The notes below the pieces were generated by a model. That model worked only from the letters and a program-made list of their open reading frames with translations, was not told the origin of the DNA and searched no databases. Shown piece after piece: positions 20,714 to 32,599 of a DNA stretch of 64,000 bases (the stretch's first letter is position 1; each line of letters starts with the position of its first letter). Origin of the DNA: Lentinula raphanica. Taxonomy: Eukaryota > Basidiomycota > Agaricomycetes > Agaricales > Omphalotaceae. The position numbers and the translations under genes are program-made. The stretch spans positions 682,001 to 746,000 of the forward strand of contig JANVFP010000005.1 in assembly GCA_027919835.1 (NCBI GenBank), read 5' to 3'.

Positions 20714-23700
20714 TACGACAAATCCTTCCACGATCACACAGACACCAATACGATTCGCTCAACTCAACGCAAACAAGAAGAAGGCGCCGGTACTGGCGTT
20801 ACTAAACGAACATATCGAAGACTTCGAGGTAATCCTCGTACAGGAGCCTAACTGGTCCTTCATAGGGAAGGACGGCGACCGAACCATCCTAGGAACAGTA
20901 AACCATGCAACGGCATGGACACCCATCTCCCCTATCCCCTCCGCACCTGACACCGACGTCCCTAGAGTCTACGCATATGTGAAGAACTCGATCCAGGCAG
21001 AGGTGACCCTTCGTACGGACATCGTATCGGACCGCGACACGATGGTACTGGACGTCAAACCACGCAACGGACGGAGGGTGACCTTCATACACGTCTACAA
21101 CGACCCATCGAGAGGACGGCAGCAAGCCCTCTGGCAGTTACGAAACCTCGAGCTACCCCTCAACCAGCCAGTGGTGGTGACCGGGGACGCGAACCTGCAC
21201 CACATACGATGGTCGAGAGGCGTACCACGAACCCCGTCGATTACGGAAGAAATCGTGGAGTGGATGGATCGGAACCACTTCATCCTCAACAACAAGAAGG
21301 GGGTGCCCACACACTTCCCCCACGACACAGAGAAGCACCCCTCGGTCATTGACCTGACGTGGGTGAATCTCCCAGCAGCTGAAGTGGATGCGACGAGGGA
21401 ATGGGCGATCGACCCAGACCTGGCTACCGGATCCGACCACACAGGGATTCGCTGGAAGTACGACCCCGGAGGACGTCCGATTGACAACCCCTTCGCGGTC
21501 AAGTACAATCTGAAGGCAGTCAAGCCGAAGGAATGGATAGAGGCCTTTGACGAGGAAATCGAAAAGAGGAGGGAACGCCTGTCCCCAGTCAGGAGGAGCG
21601 AGGAAGTCACCACCACGCAACTCGACGACGCGGCAGAGGCCTTCACCGAAGCTATGCAAGCAGCGACGGAGAAGGTAGCGAAGATCCGCAGGCCGAGCCC
21701 ACACGCCAAACCATGGTGGGATGACACGTGCACAGCAGCCCTCAACCGTGTACGAACGGCGCAGAGGAACGCAAGGAGATACCGGATGGAGCATGGCTTC
21801 ACAGACGATGAACTCAAGAAGATAGCGAAGCACGAGCAGAACCACTTCGACCGACTGGTGAAGTATCAGAAGGGGAGCTGGGCGATCAAGGTGATCGAAG
21901 AGGCGCACCCGGATGACATGTGGGGCTTCCGGAAGTGGTCCAAGGGTACGAGGAACTACCCATGCCCGCCATACAGAGAACGGGGCGCCCTCCGGCTACG
22001 ACGCACGAGGAGAAATGCGAAGCCCTACGAGACGAGCTGTACCAGCCTCCCCCACACCTAGAGCAGGATTACGAGGTGAACCTCACGGAACCTGCCCGAG
22101 ACGACCTCCCATTCCACGACGTAACGGAGACCGAAATCGTTGAGGCCATTGCATCCACCAGCAACACCTCCGCTCCGGGATTCTCCCAACAGGGTTACCA
22201 GCAGGTGAAGTGGGCGCTCCAAGTGCAGCGGAACCTCCTGATAGCCTTGTACCGCCAATGCCTACGGGCAGGATACCACCCGAAACTCTGGAGGAAGGCA
22301 ATCGCGGTTGCACTCAGGAAACCGCGGAAACCGGACTACTCAAAACCGAGGGCATACCGCCTAATAACGCTCCTGGAGTGTTTAGGTAAGGTTCTGGAGA
22401 AGGTCGTAGCGAGGAGACTGCAACACCTTGCGGCGGAACACGAACTGATCCCGAGCCAGCAGTTTGGGGGACGCACAGGGTTCTCCACCACCGATGCCAT
22501 ACTGACCTTTACGAACGACGTTCAGGCAGCATGGAACCAAGGTCTGGTGACTTCAGCACTAACGTTTGACATCAAGGGATTCTTTGACTTCGTTAACCAC
22601 AACAGGCTACTAGCAGAACTACGACGGAAGAAGATACCACTCCAGATGGTAAAGTTCGTAAAGTCATTCTTGGAGGAACGGAAGGCAGCGGTCTGCGTGG
22701 ACGGGATGGTCTCCGAACTGAAGGAGGTACAGAATGGCACACCCCAAGGCTCACCCCTCTCCCCGATACTCTCAGCGTTCTACGCTGCAGAGCTGTTGGA
22801 AGAACTCAAGTACGAAAAGCCAGGCCTCCAAGACGTGGCAGAAGTGAACGACTCCGACATACTGTCAACGCCACCGAACCTCCTGATGTACGTGGACGAT
22901 GGGAAGGTGTACGTCTCATCGACATCCCTCGAGGTGAACACACGGATAATCAAAAACGTATGGGAGAGGACCATTGCCCCATGGGCAACCCGAGTGGGGT
23001 TCGAATACGACTACGAGAAACGGGAGCTAGCACATTACACGAGACGTAGGTCTGATAACAGCTCATCACCATCTATTACATTTACAGACCGGGACGGGGT
23101 GACAAGAACCATCAAACCGCAACAAATCGTCAAGTGGTTGGGGGTGTACCTAGACCGCAAGCTGACGTTCAACCACCATGTGAAGACCCTGGCAGGGAAT
23201 GCAGGGAAAGCCCTGGGAGCACTGACAATGCTCGCAAATACAGTAAAAGGTATGTCGCAGTACCACTTACGCCTGATGTATAAAAGCTGCGTGGTACCGG
23301 TGATGACGTACGCGAGTCCGGTATGGTGGACAGGTAAGAAAGTACATGAAAAGGCAATGGAGAAGATCCAGAACCGAGGGCTACGACTAATTTGCGCAGT
23401 CTTCAAGACCACCCCAATAGCAGCTATGGAGATAGAGGCGTCCTTGCCTCCCATGCGACTGGAACTTGATAGGCTGAACAGAGCATGCGCGCTACGCTTC
23501 AACAAGCTCAGCACAAGTAATCCTGTCATCCAGAGGCTGGATGACACATGGAGAGCGGGTCACTCCCCGTCGTATCCACCGCCACTCCAGTTTCGTCTAG
23601 GTAACCGAAGCGGAAAAGACCAACGAAGGACTACCCAGCTACAAGAAATTGCAAGACACACGGATCCAGAGGACGAACGAATCCTCCCTTTCTTAACGCC

Positions 23701-24907
23701 ACCATGGAGAAAGACCCGGGCGGACTACGGAGACCATCGTCTGAGGTTTGTCGGGCCACCCCCCAAAGACAAAGAAAAGGATAAGAAGAAACGGAAAGCA
23801 AAGCTGGTAGAGGAACACAATCAAAAGCTGAGTAACCTCCGAAACTCCCCCGAGAACCTGATTATATACACTGATGGATCCCTCAAACCTGTACACAGGG
23901 TAAGGAGAGGGGGAGCAGGTATCGTCGCATACCAGGAAACCCAAGAAACATTCCATCGAAGCATAGGCCTCGGTATGTACGCGGAAGCCTACGATGGGGA
24001 AGTGGTCGCCCTAAGTTTCGCAGCGGGGCTGGCAGCAGCCTACACGGAGCAACACCCGGAGGTAACACACTGGCAGTTCTTCACTGACAGTGCTTCGTCC
24101 GTAGATGCTATCTTCGACGTGGCGCCCAAACCTGGTCAAGCTTATTGCGCAAACTTCCACAAGAAAGTGTCAGAGTTTCTAGAAGACCCGACGCATTCAG
24201 TGGAAGTAGCATGGACACCAAGCCACACTGGGATCCAAGGTAATGAACGAGCTGACAAATTAGCGAAACAAGGAGCGGAGAAGGCAAACGAAACGATCTG
24301 GAAGAGATCGAGGACGAATGCACTACGAATGAACAAAAAGAAGACGGAACTGGCATGGAGGAAAGTATGGGGAGCAAGGTCCGTAACAGGAAGCTTTGCA
24401 GCAGCCAACCGTATCCCACCTACAATCAAACCTACCGAGCGCTTCAAGAACACTGCGAGGGAAACTTTCGGGAGACTCATGCAGTGTAGAACAGGACACG
24501 GATTTATAGGCGAGTACTACAAGAAATTTGTACCAGCGAAGAACATTGACTGCCCTTGCGGCGAAGATCTACAGACCAGAGAGCACATTCTGAGACAATG
24601 TCCCCGTTACGAAGACTTCCGGTCCACACTAAGGAAGGTATCGGAAGACATATGTCTAGCGGATATACTGGGAACGGAAGAAGGAGTAGAGGCACTAGCT
24701 GAATTCCTAGAAGAATCGGGAGCCTTTACGGTGACAGGAAGACCGAGGAAACAACCAGAACAGCCTATCTACAAGCCACGAGGCCTGAATGAAGAGATAA
24801 ACGACTGGCTCAACGAGGAGAATGATGAACCCGGAAACGAAGAAGCAGACTGGAGGGAAGAAATCGTCGATGAGGACGACTTCACCGAAGACCTTGAAGA
24901 CGAGTGA
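20706..24907 (+). pseudogene. LINE ORF2: endonuclease, reverse transcriptase, RNase H (one frameshift)
   Basis: The N-terminal 250 residues are an exonuclease/endonuclease/phosphatase domain: QLNANKKK, VQEPNW, GDANLHHIRW and SDHTGIRW. RT motifs follow: FDIKGFFDFVNHNRL, NGTPQGSPLSPILSAFY and the YVDDG box. RNase H shows YTDGS, a DGEVVAL Glu, FTDSAS and GNERADKLA. A Cys/His-rich end (CPCGEDLQTREHILRQCP) matches the family. The frame changes once near 21,957-21,962, where one base appears missing in a C run; downstream it is open for about 980 codons. In the family, endonuclease nicks the target and RT primes cDNA from it. Confidence 0.9.
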
Positions 24908-25387
24908 AGGTCAGGTACGCCCCCACATATTATACTACCTAGACACATACCCCATTGGAAGCACACACACAAAATCCCGGGCGTTGGTGCGCTGAGCTCA
25001 TAACTCAGTTGCGTGGGATTTGGTACAACCGGTGATGAGGAACACTGGAGGTACTGCCCAAGTCCAGCAAGAGCCAGAAGGCCACGGTGCGGTTACGCCC
25101 GGAAAGGGGACTTGGTTTTGCCCTGACGCCCATCCTCATCAAAACGGGATGGAGTGTGTGATGTACAATGCAGGATTTCCTCTCCCCCCTTTTTTTATTA
25201 CAAGGCTTTGACAAGCCGAGCGTCGACGTACAATAGGAATACAACATACATACCCACCCCGATACCCAAAGCTCTACCTTACATACAGACTCACACAACA
25301 TAAACTAGAACTACAGAACGGAGGCCCTAGAGGCCTCCCCGCGCCTTAGTACTTAGTCTTACTTGTTAGCGGTTACCTTTAGAATTC
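24908..25387 (+). other. LINE 3' untranslated region
   Basis: Non-coding sequence between the ORF2 stop and the poly(A). No gene is seen. Confidence 0.7.
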
Positions 25388-25406
25388 AAAAAAAAAAAAA
25401 AAAAAA
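25388..25406 (+). repeat. LINE poly(A) tail
   Basis: Nineteen consecutive A mark the 3' end of the reverse-transcribed LINE. The flank after it begins GTATTCAAAAATCC. Confidence 0.85.
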
Positions 25407-25838
25407 GTATTCAAAAATCCCTCATCAACCCAGTGTGCTCATCATGATCTCAGTAACCTGCAGGTCCCAGGAGCATTTCTTCGTCAAGGAGAGCCAAGAA
25501 GGGCATTTCAAGAGCAAACGGGAGTACTTAGAGATTGCCCATTTTAGTACGAACTCCGAGTCTTAAGGCGCCTATTGAAAGAACCCCTAACCCTGACTCT
25601 TTCAGTTTCAAGTTCCGCCGGCACGTTTTACTCAGTGGTCTCCGTTTTGTCCTTGAAGGAAGACACAAGCACGAGCTTCTGAATCTCATCGTCCAGCACA
25701 TTCTCTGCTCAGAAAACTCGTATCTGATACGCATAGAGTCAGGACCTATCCTTTGTTTGAAAGCTTTCATCTGATTTCTTTGTGCAGTTTCGACAAACCA
25801 CCTTTGGCAGAGGTTCTCTTTCTACGAACAGAGGAGCA

Positions 25839-28800
25839 ATGCCTTCTGCTACACAACCAAACTTTTCTACATTCCAGTTCAAGACCATCGGAAAATCACC
25901 TGTACACAGCGATAATTCACTCCTGAAACGAATATCTTCTGGGCGAGTCTCGACTCGGAGCTCTCACGAATATGATGATGATGATGATGAGAATGATTCC
26001 CCTAAAGATCAGGCGGCAAAAGATTCTGCCTTCGCGCCTGTAGTATCAGACAGAAACGCGTTCTCATCCGTGCCTCCTCGAGGTCCTTTGATTCCAATTC
26101 TCGGAAGCGAGAAACAAGCCTCAACCACTCCTGGTTCCAAAAATGATATCTTCGGCCAGAAATTCGATTTTAGCTCTACTCAACCCCTTTCTTCGACTAC
26201 TTCTACGACTTCGAATGATACAAATCCAACTCAAGCCGTTGCTAGCTGCGATGCGTCGACCAAGAGAGCTGGGTCTCTAGCTATCGGTCTTCCTCCTATC
26301 CTTACCCAAACAGCAATGTCCAGAACTAGCTCGATGGCGTCGAATTCTCCCAATCATGACCTGACCTATCCATCTGACGTCGTGATGTCCACTCCGCAAA
26401 GCCCGCGTAGAAATCTTCCACAGTCCATTATCAAAGCCGAGTCGTTGAAGGTCAACTTGTCAAAGCCTGAATCCGAAGTCTCGTCCTCAGAGGCAGACAA
26501 TAACTCTATGTCATATCCCTCGCTACAAACCTCTTCTAACCCTTCAATCGCGATGCTCAAAGAAATGCATCTTTGTCTCGCGTCCTCTATTCAGACTTTG
26601 ACAGATATCTCCTCCAAAGCTATGACTTCAGCATCTTCGGAATTGGCCTCTGCTTCTGAACGCGCCGGTCGCGCTCGAACCCTTGCAGCCGAGTCCCACG
26701 AATTGGCTCAGAAAGCGTCAACCATGTTGTCTCAATGCCTGAATATTGACAAGGCCTCATGTGAAACCGCGGAGCAGGCCAACTCGCACGTGGAGGGAAG
26801 CATGGCGATTCTGACGACTCTGCGAACGGAGCAGGAGAAGAAGATTGCGGAGTTTAAGGACGTGCTAGACTCGTTTGCGAGACGGATCGAAAACGAGGAA
26901 GAACGAGTGAGGCTTGATTTACAGGCGAAGGAGAAAGAGGAGAGGGAGAAAGAGAAGAGGGAGAAAGAGAAGAGGGAGAAAGAGAAGAGGGAGAAAGAGG
27001 AAAGGGAGAAAGAGGAAAGGGAGGCACAGAGAGTGGAGAGATTGAGAGAGGTGCAAGAGAAGGAGGCAAAAGAGAAGGCAGAAGCGCAGGACAGAGCTAG
27101 GACAGTTTCGCAGGATGCCGAAAAGCAGGGGCAGGACTATGCTGCGATGCAGCCTTATCTCTATGCTATTCCAGGCGGTCCTCGTGCGATTCCTATCCCT
27201 CGTAACGTTGCTGGCCTCCCAACTGCAACGTCCTCTGCAAACGACCCAACTTCCGCCGCCCCAGACCTTTACGATATTCCTGCACCTACGGGAGGATGGG
27301 AACATTTCATTCGTGAGACAATCGAGACCTTCGTCCAGAATGAAATCGCGAGACAAGGAATACACAAGACCGGGGATTTGGAAGATCAGAGCAGAAAGGA
27401 AGAAGAACAATCAGAACAGGATCGACAACGTCAAGAAGCTTCTGCCGAACAGGCGCGACGAACATTGCAAGCAGAGCAGGAGGAACAAAAGCGTAGAGAA
27501 GAGAACGAACGTCAGAAGAAGAAAGAGGCTGCCGATGAATACAGACGGAAGCTTATTCTTGAGGAGGAGGAACGGAAACAACGCGACGCGCAAAAGAAGA
27601 AGGTGGCAGAGGAAAGGGAACAGAAGTTGAGAGAACAACTCGAACACAAACAAACTCAGGGGCGGCAGCAGATGGGAGTCGGAGAGAGACGCACTGCCTC
27701 GGTTGTTCCTGGCACCTCCTCGACTATCCCAAATGCACGTTTCCCAGCCCCGAATTTCTCCGCCGTGCAACAGCCTGCTCAATTCTCACTTCCGCTACCT
27801 CCGCCAACCTCCGCAATTCCACAGACCCAAAACATTATCGCTGATCGGACTGTCTTCAAGCTAACGCCTAGCGCCTCCTCGACTATCCCAGGTGTACGTT
27901 TCCCAGCCCCGAATTCTTCCACTCTGCCTCGGCCTGCTCAATCTTCACTTCCGCCAGCTCCACCACCCTCCGGGACTCCACAGACCCCAAACTTCATCGT
28001 CGATCGGCCCGTCCCTAGGCTAACGAAGAAAGAACGGAAAGCCCAAAAGCGGAAAGAAGTTCTTACACAACAATATAAGCAACAGCAGTCTCCTCTCTCC
28101 GGAAGAGTACCTCTTGGGGCTTCCCCTCCCTCTAAATCTCCTCAGAACCTCAATACTTCACTTCCTCCGAACACTGTCACGTCTCAGTCTAATCCGCCTG
28201 TTCCTAATCCTCATTCCAACAGTGTCGATATGAGCGTTCATCGTAGTCCGCCAGCAGATACTACTTCCATGGAGCACATGAGTTCCCCTTTCCTTGACTC
28301 TGCCTCGACTGATCTGGGTAACATCCCCATCGAAAGTCCGAATCCTAGTTCCCCTGAAGTACAAGCTTCGAACAAGCGTTTCGTGGTTACAGGTTCGGGC
28401 CCCACTCACCAATCGGATACGAAACTGAGAGGAAAAAAGAAAGCGGATATGAACTCGAAGCCAGATTATGATATACCGGTGGTCAAAGAGGAACGTCAAG
28501 ACGACCAGATGGACGTCACAAGAACTCCTGGGATTGCAAATCCTTCGTCTCAACTTCATTCTCGACCGGCCGTGGCATCCAATAATGCTCGAGCACCATC
28601 CGCGGCACACGAAACTCGTCGCTCCCTACCTATGAGCTTGCCCGAAGCACCTGTTTCTTCTACGCCTCCTGTTCTTTCCCGTACCACACCAGCTTCCCAA
28701 CCCCAGCTTTCTTCTAACCCGAATGCACGCTCTGATACTGATGGACATCAACAATCGAGGAGGGATTTGTCTGCGACGCAAGTTTCTGGTAACGCTTTTG

Positions 28801-30131
28801 AATCGGCGACTGGCGCGAAGACGAGTCCTGCGCATTGCGATGTGCACAAAGCAAGGCCAACTCAGGTGATAGACAAAGCAGCCATGCCTGCATCTGCCTC
28901 GCAACTTGAACCTGCGAGTAAGGTTACCTCCACTCCAGCCAATGCTAGTACGTCGGTATCACAGGATGTAGACTTGCTTGCAGTTCCGATGAATGCCAAT
29001 GCTCTTCGACCTCTGCCTCCTCAGCCTGCGCCCACACAAGCACAAATCCCACCAGCTCCTCGCAATGAACCATTAACTTCAGGCACTGCTACAAAACCTC
29101 CACCTGCTTCTCTTCCTCTCCCCCAAACTCATGATGGAGCTCGCTCATCATCTCCTATTGCACCTCATGATGGAGGGTGGGCTAACGTTCATGGCTCTGC
29201 CACTTCTGGCCACAATTCCCAACCGCGTCGCAGCAGAGAGTTCGATAGCTACCCACCTTTGTCCGGACCTGAACCTGAACCGCAACCAGTTCGTCGCAGA
29301 TATGATCATTATTCTCCCTCCCCTGACTCAAGCGGTCCTGAGTATAACTTGCAACCTCATCGAAGAGCTTATGACCACTATTCACCATCACCCAATGTAA
29401 CTGATCCAGACTCGGAAGAATCTCCGGCATGGATTCCTAAGAGTTTGTCCCCTCATGAGGATGGAACAGAAACACAGCTTGGTCGGCGTTTTTCACCTCC
29501 TCGTCAGCCGCGTGGTCATTCTCTTCCTCGTCGAGGTCGTGGAGGTCGTTCCACTTCCCCGAGAAACTCTCGTCCCAACCGTGTCTCTTCTTCATCGACA
29601 CAACCTGAATTCCATGTTGGAAGGAAACGTTCCCATCCCGATGACGACATTTACCACCGTCAGGGTAGGCGCAATGTGTCCGAGAACCTCATACACACTC
29701 CATACTCTGATTTCGAGCAACAGTTACCAGCCTATGATGATCCTGTAGTGTCATCGTTCTCTCAGCCTGTATATCATAACGAAAGCACCGCCCTCGGTTC
29801 TCGCCTTTCTGATGCCTTGGAAGGACTGAACTATCCTCGTCACGATAGGGAACGCTCTTTCGTCAACAGGCGACCTTCACCTCCTTCATCTTTCCATCCG
29901 TATAAAAATTCACCGCCCCCGAAGAAGCGCCAGAGGCAAATCACAATGGAGACAGATATTGCTCCGACGCTGCTCGACCGGATGGGTAACTCCAAGTCTG
30001 GTTTCAAGAACCATTCTCTTCCAGTTCGCGATGCTCCAGCCGCAGGGACTCATGGATATGGCTTTGGTCGCGGACAAGGACAACGACCAGGAAACGGAAC
30101 CGGTCTTCTCGGCCGCATGCAACTACAGTAG
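25839..30131 (+). CDS. Large disordered coiled-coil protein, unknown function
   Basis: A single uninterrupted frame of about 1,430 codons; I chose the ATG at 25839 (MPSATQPNF). The frame is open 57 bases further up to a good AG acceptor (25787), so an upstream exon is possible. Residues 1-300 are Ser/Thr-rich with an Asp run. A charged coiled coil follows (about 330-430, repeated EKEKR/EKEER hexads) and a second near 510-610. At about 640-740 a stretch of about 57 residues (STIP..RFPAPN..., PQTxNxI.DR) is repeated in tandem with divergence. The rest is Pro/Ser/Gln-rich with basic patches and a KKRQRQ signal near the end, then a Gly/Arg-rich tail. No enzyme domain is visible. A nuclear scaffold or RNA-associated role is only a guess. 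Confidence 0.75.
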   Translation: MPSATQPNFSTFQFKTIGKSPVHSDNSLLKRISSGRVSTRSSHEYDDDDDENDSPKDQAAKDSAFAPVVSDRNAFSSVPPRGPLIPILGSEKQASTTPGSKNDIFGQKFDFSSTQPLSSTTSTTSNDTNPTQAVASCDASTKRAGSLAIGLPPILTQTAMSRTSSMASNSPNHDLTYPSDVVMSTPQSPRRNLPQSIIKAESLKVNLSKPESEVSSSEADNNSMSYPSLQTSSNPSIAMLKEMHLCLASSIQTLTDISSKAMTSASSELASASERAGRARTLAAESHELAQKASTMLSQCLNIDKASCETAEQANSHVEGSMAILTTLRTEQEKKIAEFKDVLDSFARRIENEEERVRLDLQAKEKEEREKEKREKEKREKEKREKEEREKEEREAQRVERLREVQEKEAKEKAEAQDRARTVSQDAEKQGQDYAAMQPYLYAIPGGPRAIPIPRNVAGLPTATSSANDPTSAAPDLYDIPAPTGGWEHFIRETIETFVQNEIARQGIHKTGDLEDQSRKEEEQSEQDRQRQEASAEQARRTLQAEQEEQKRREENERQKKKEAADEYRRKLILEEEERKQRDAQKKKVAEEREQKLREQLEHKQTQGRQQMGVGERRTASVVPGTSSTIPNARFPAPNFSAVQQPAQFSLPLPPPTSAIPQTQNIIADRTVFKLTPSASSTIPGVRFPAPNSSTLPRPAQSSLPPAPPPSGTPQTPNFIVDRPVPRLTKKERKAQKRKEVLTQQYKQQQSPLSGRVPLGASPPSKSPQNLNTSLPPNTVTSQSNPPVPNPHSNSVDMSVHRSPPADTTSMEHMSSPFLDSASTDLGNIPIESPNPSSPEVQASNKRFVVTGSGPTHQSDTKLRGKKKADMNSKPDYDIPVVKEERQDDQMDVTRTPGIANPSSQLHSRPAVASNNARAPSAAHETRRSLPMSLPEAPVSSTPPVLSRTTPASQPQLSSNPNARSDTDGHQQSRRDLSATQVSGNAFESATGAKTSPAHCDVHKARPTQVIDKAAMPASASQLEPASKVTSTPANASTSVSQDVDLLAVPMNANALRPLPPQPAPTQAQIPPAPRNEPLTSGTATKPPPASLPLPQTHDGARSSSPIAPHDGGWANVHGSATSGHNSQPRRSREFDSYPPLSGPEPEPQPVRRRYDHYSPSPDSSGPEYNLQPHRRAYDHYSPSPNVTDPDSEESPAWIPKSLSPHEDGTETQLGRRFSPPRQPRGHSLPRRGRGGRSTSPRNSRPNRVSSSSTQPEFHVGRKRSHPDDDIYHRQGRRNVSENLIHTPYSDFEQQLPAYDDPVVSSFSQPVYHNESTALGSRLSDALEGLNYPRHDRERSFVNRRPSPPSSFHPYKNSPPPKKRQRQITMETDIAPTLLDRMGNSKSGFKNHSLPVRDAPAAGTHGYGFGRGQGQRPGNGTGLLGRMQLQ

Positions 30132-30740
30132 TGTTGTTCTGGTCAGTTCTCTATGCTCAGGACTTGTTTTCAGTCGAGTCTCACCATTGGCTGAGTAGTC
30201 ATTTCATTTCGATCATTGAGACTTTGAATCGATGTCGAGGAATCTGGCATTTCTTGTAACCGCTGACGACCCATATTTTGTTCATTCACTCAACTCACAT
30301 ACTTAGACCACGTTTGAACTCGATTCGCTTCTGAGTACTAGTGCTTGTACATTACTTGAACTATATAATCTGCACCGTAATCCGTACTGTACTGTACATG
30401 CAATCGAACATTGGTATGAGGCTGTCTTTGCCTTCACAAAAATTTTTGCAACTTTTTCGTGGCCGGCTGAACAATTCACTAGGCTGGACAATGGTAGCCG
30501 GACTAAGGTCGCATTCGTTATGACTACATAAGTAGAAACCGGGGATACGCCAAAGATTGGTACAAGACTGGTACAAGACTGGTACAAGACATGGGAACAG
30601 CTGGGAACAGGTATCTCATCCTAAAGACCAGGTGGCATACATAAATCACTCCCTCTTTGCGCAATCGTACTATTTTATAGTGTTCATACACATCTTTGTG
30701 GAAGATCTGTGGTCCTAGAAACACACCTTCACTCAAGAAT
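30132..30740. other. Intergenic, 3' regions of convergent genes
   Basis: No gene is supported. A GGTACAAGACT unit is repeated three times at about 30559-30590. Confidence 0.5.
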
Positions 30741-32220
30741 TCATCGTCTGGGATAAAAACTCCGTTCGGGTGTTCCACCGACATCCCGATTGCTATTGAG
30801 TACATGAAACCATCCTTTAAGAAACCAAATTTTGCGGGAAACCTCATCATAGCCATCCTCGTGAATGTAGATCAAGTCCAGCGTTTGGATTTGTTTCGCC
30901 AGACGAGACGCAAACAGTAATAGCCCGCTCTCTGCACGAGACAGCCCGTCGAAAGCACTGCCTGTATGATCAGTTCGCTGAACCAATGGCATTTTGTCAC
31001 CAGATCCAAATTCGAGTTGTTCAAAGGCATATTCGAGATACAAGACTTGAAGAGAGGAGAAACGTGCAAGTACGGATCCAAGGTCGCCCTGAGTCCGAGG
31101 TGATTAGCATGACTTAAGTAGACTGCGAGAAGGATTTGGACGCACAACATCATGCATCACCTGGTGTGCATCGAAATTCAGAGAAAGGATTTCGAGTTTT
31201 GGAAACGAGGAAGCAACGAGTGAGAGTACTTCGATTAGAGAGGCACCGGCGAAAGAGGTGTTCAAGGTGAGTCCTATGACATACCACTCCTGCGAAGATT
31301 GACCAAAAGCTCGACGGAGACCAACGTGCTGGATGTTTATAGATTTTCTGAGGAGGCCTTGCTTTTGGGATTCTGCGATAAAGGAAGATAGGAAAATAGG
31401 TGTATGGCGAATAAAATATCGTCGACCGTTATCGACAAGCCAAAGCTCGTTGAGGCTCGGATGAGTCGAACAGAATGCGGACAGCCAGGAAAATGAGGCG
31501 GGTTCGGTGTCCATATACATTCGGATTTCCTTCAGTCCAGGCAATACCTTGCCTGATAGCTGATCATCGAGGGACTTGTAATCGTGGAGATTGAGGCATA
31601 CGAGCCTCATGCCCTGATTTAGATAATCGTCGAATGTGAATCCCTCATCTATGCAGTCATCGAAAACTCTTCCACTTTTGAGTAAGACCTTCGACAGATC
31701 ATGGTCGCACATAGACTCGTGAGGCAATTCGTGGATCAGCACCGATGTGACAGTGGGGTGCGCAAGTATTGTTCTGAGCAAGTTGCCAGCATAAGATCTT
31801 GCCAGCTCGACATGGAAAAGCTCCTTGAGTTGGGGGATGACCTCCTGTATTCCATAGAGAATACAAAAGGAGTTTATGAATAATATCCTGCAAATATTAG
31901 ACAAGGAATAGACAGTATCTTGGAACGTACTTGATAAAACTTGAGAAAAGTGCAAGATGCTTCTTCAGCATTTTTACATGTATTTGCTCCTTTAGTTCGA
32001 TGTTTGCGAAGAGAAAAGGCAGACAAAGTCGACGTAACCGCCAATTAACCACAGAGAGTGCAATGAGTTCTGGTGAAGCACATTTGTACAGAGACACTTT
32101 CGTGTTAATCTGGGTAGGCGAGGCTGCCAGCGAGGCCGTCCCCAATATAGGACTGTATGCGATATACTCTATGATAGATTGGAGTAGCTCGTTAGGCAGT
32201 AGTGAGAACTGTGGTCGCAT
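30741..32220 (-). CDS. F-box-like protein, array copy 1
   Basis: Three exons: 32220-31931, 31887-31146 and 31088-30741 (459 aa), GT/AG introns, all phases agreeing. The N-terminus (LLPNELLQSIIEYIAYSP, then LALSVVNWRLRRLCLPFLF) fits an F-box-like motif of basidiomycete families. The long middle has Leu-spaced segments resembling degenerate leucine-rich repeats, e.g. LPGLKEIRMYMDTEPASFSWL and FPKLEILSLNFD. F-box proteins bind Skp1 and bring targets to an SCF ubiquitin ligase; the C-terminal part would choose the target. The sequence ends with a motif shared by all three copies, WFHVLNSNRDVGG. It is the most divergent copy by eye. Confidence 0.8.
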
Positions 32221-32599
32221 AATGACTATTTCGAGGGTTGGTTGCCGAGTGGTTGATGACAGGGTCAGGCAGTGACTCTGACAATGGTTTGGCGCTCATT
32301 TACAGTCATTTTCATTTGCAGACGTTTACAGACTCGCAGTAAAACCCGAAGGCTGATCTCCTTTATAGGGTTTTCTCTAACTTCTCTCTCACTGGTCATA
32401 GCTAGGTTAGGAGTAACACAAGGTAACACATAGCACAAGGTGATGCATTTCAACAATGCAGGGAAGGACACGGGAAGGTTATACAGATACTCTTAGCATT
32501 GCGGCCAATTCTGAGCGTTCAACTCTACCATTTTCTACAAGGTATACACCGTGGCACGGTGTTGTGCTCGCAAAGCTTAATCCCAGTTCGAGTATGTTA

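Larger units (their letters stand above)
20093..25406 (+). mobile_element. 5'-truncated I/Tad-like non-LTR retrotransposon
   Basis: The order is the end of ORF1 with zinc knuckles, ORF2 with AP endonuclease, reverse transcriptase, RNase H and a Cys-rich tail, a 480-base 3' region, and a 19-base poly(A) (25388-25406). An RNase H domain after RT is typical of the I/Tad group found in fungi. The reading frame of ORF1 is open from the very first base after the LTR (20093), so the 5' part of ORF1 is missing. ORF2 has a single frameshift, so the copy is recent but inactive. No clean target-site duplication is visible at the LTR side. Confidence 0.88.

Noticed and set aside
20889..21908. Long minus-strand frames across LINE ORF2
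   Set aside because: Shadow frames; the plus strand has clear endonuclease and RT motifs.
25528..25770. Minus-strand frame and matching plus-strand frame upstream of the large coiled-coil gene
   Set aside because: Both lack an ATG at the given start. The plus frame might be an upstream exon ending near 25710, but the evidence is only one donor and one acceptor.
27115..27782. Long Leu/Phe-rich and Lys/Arg-rich frames opposite or beside the coiled-coil gene
   Set aside because: They are shadows of the GAG/AAA-rich coding repeats in other frames.
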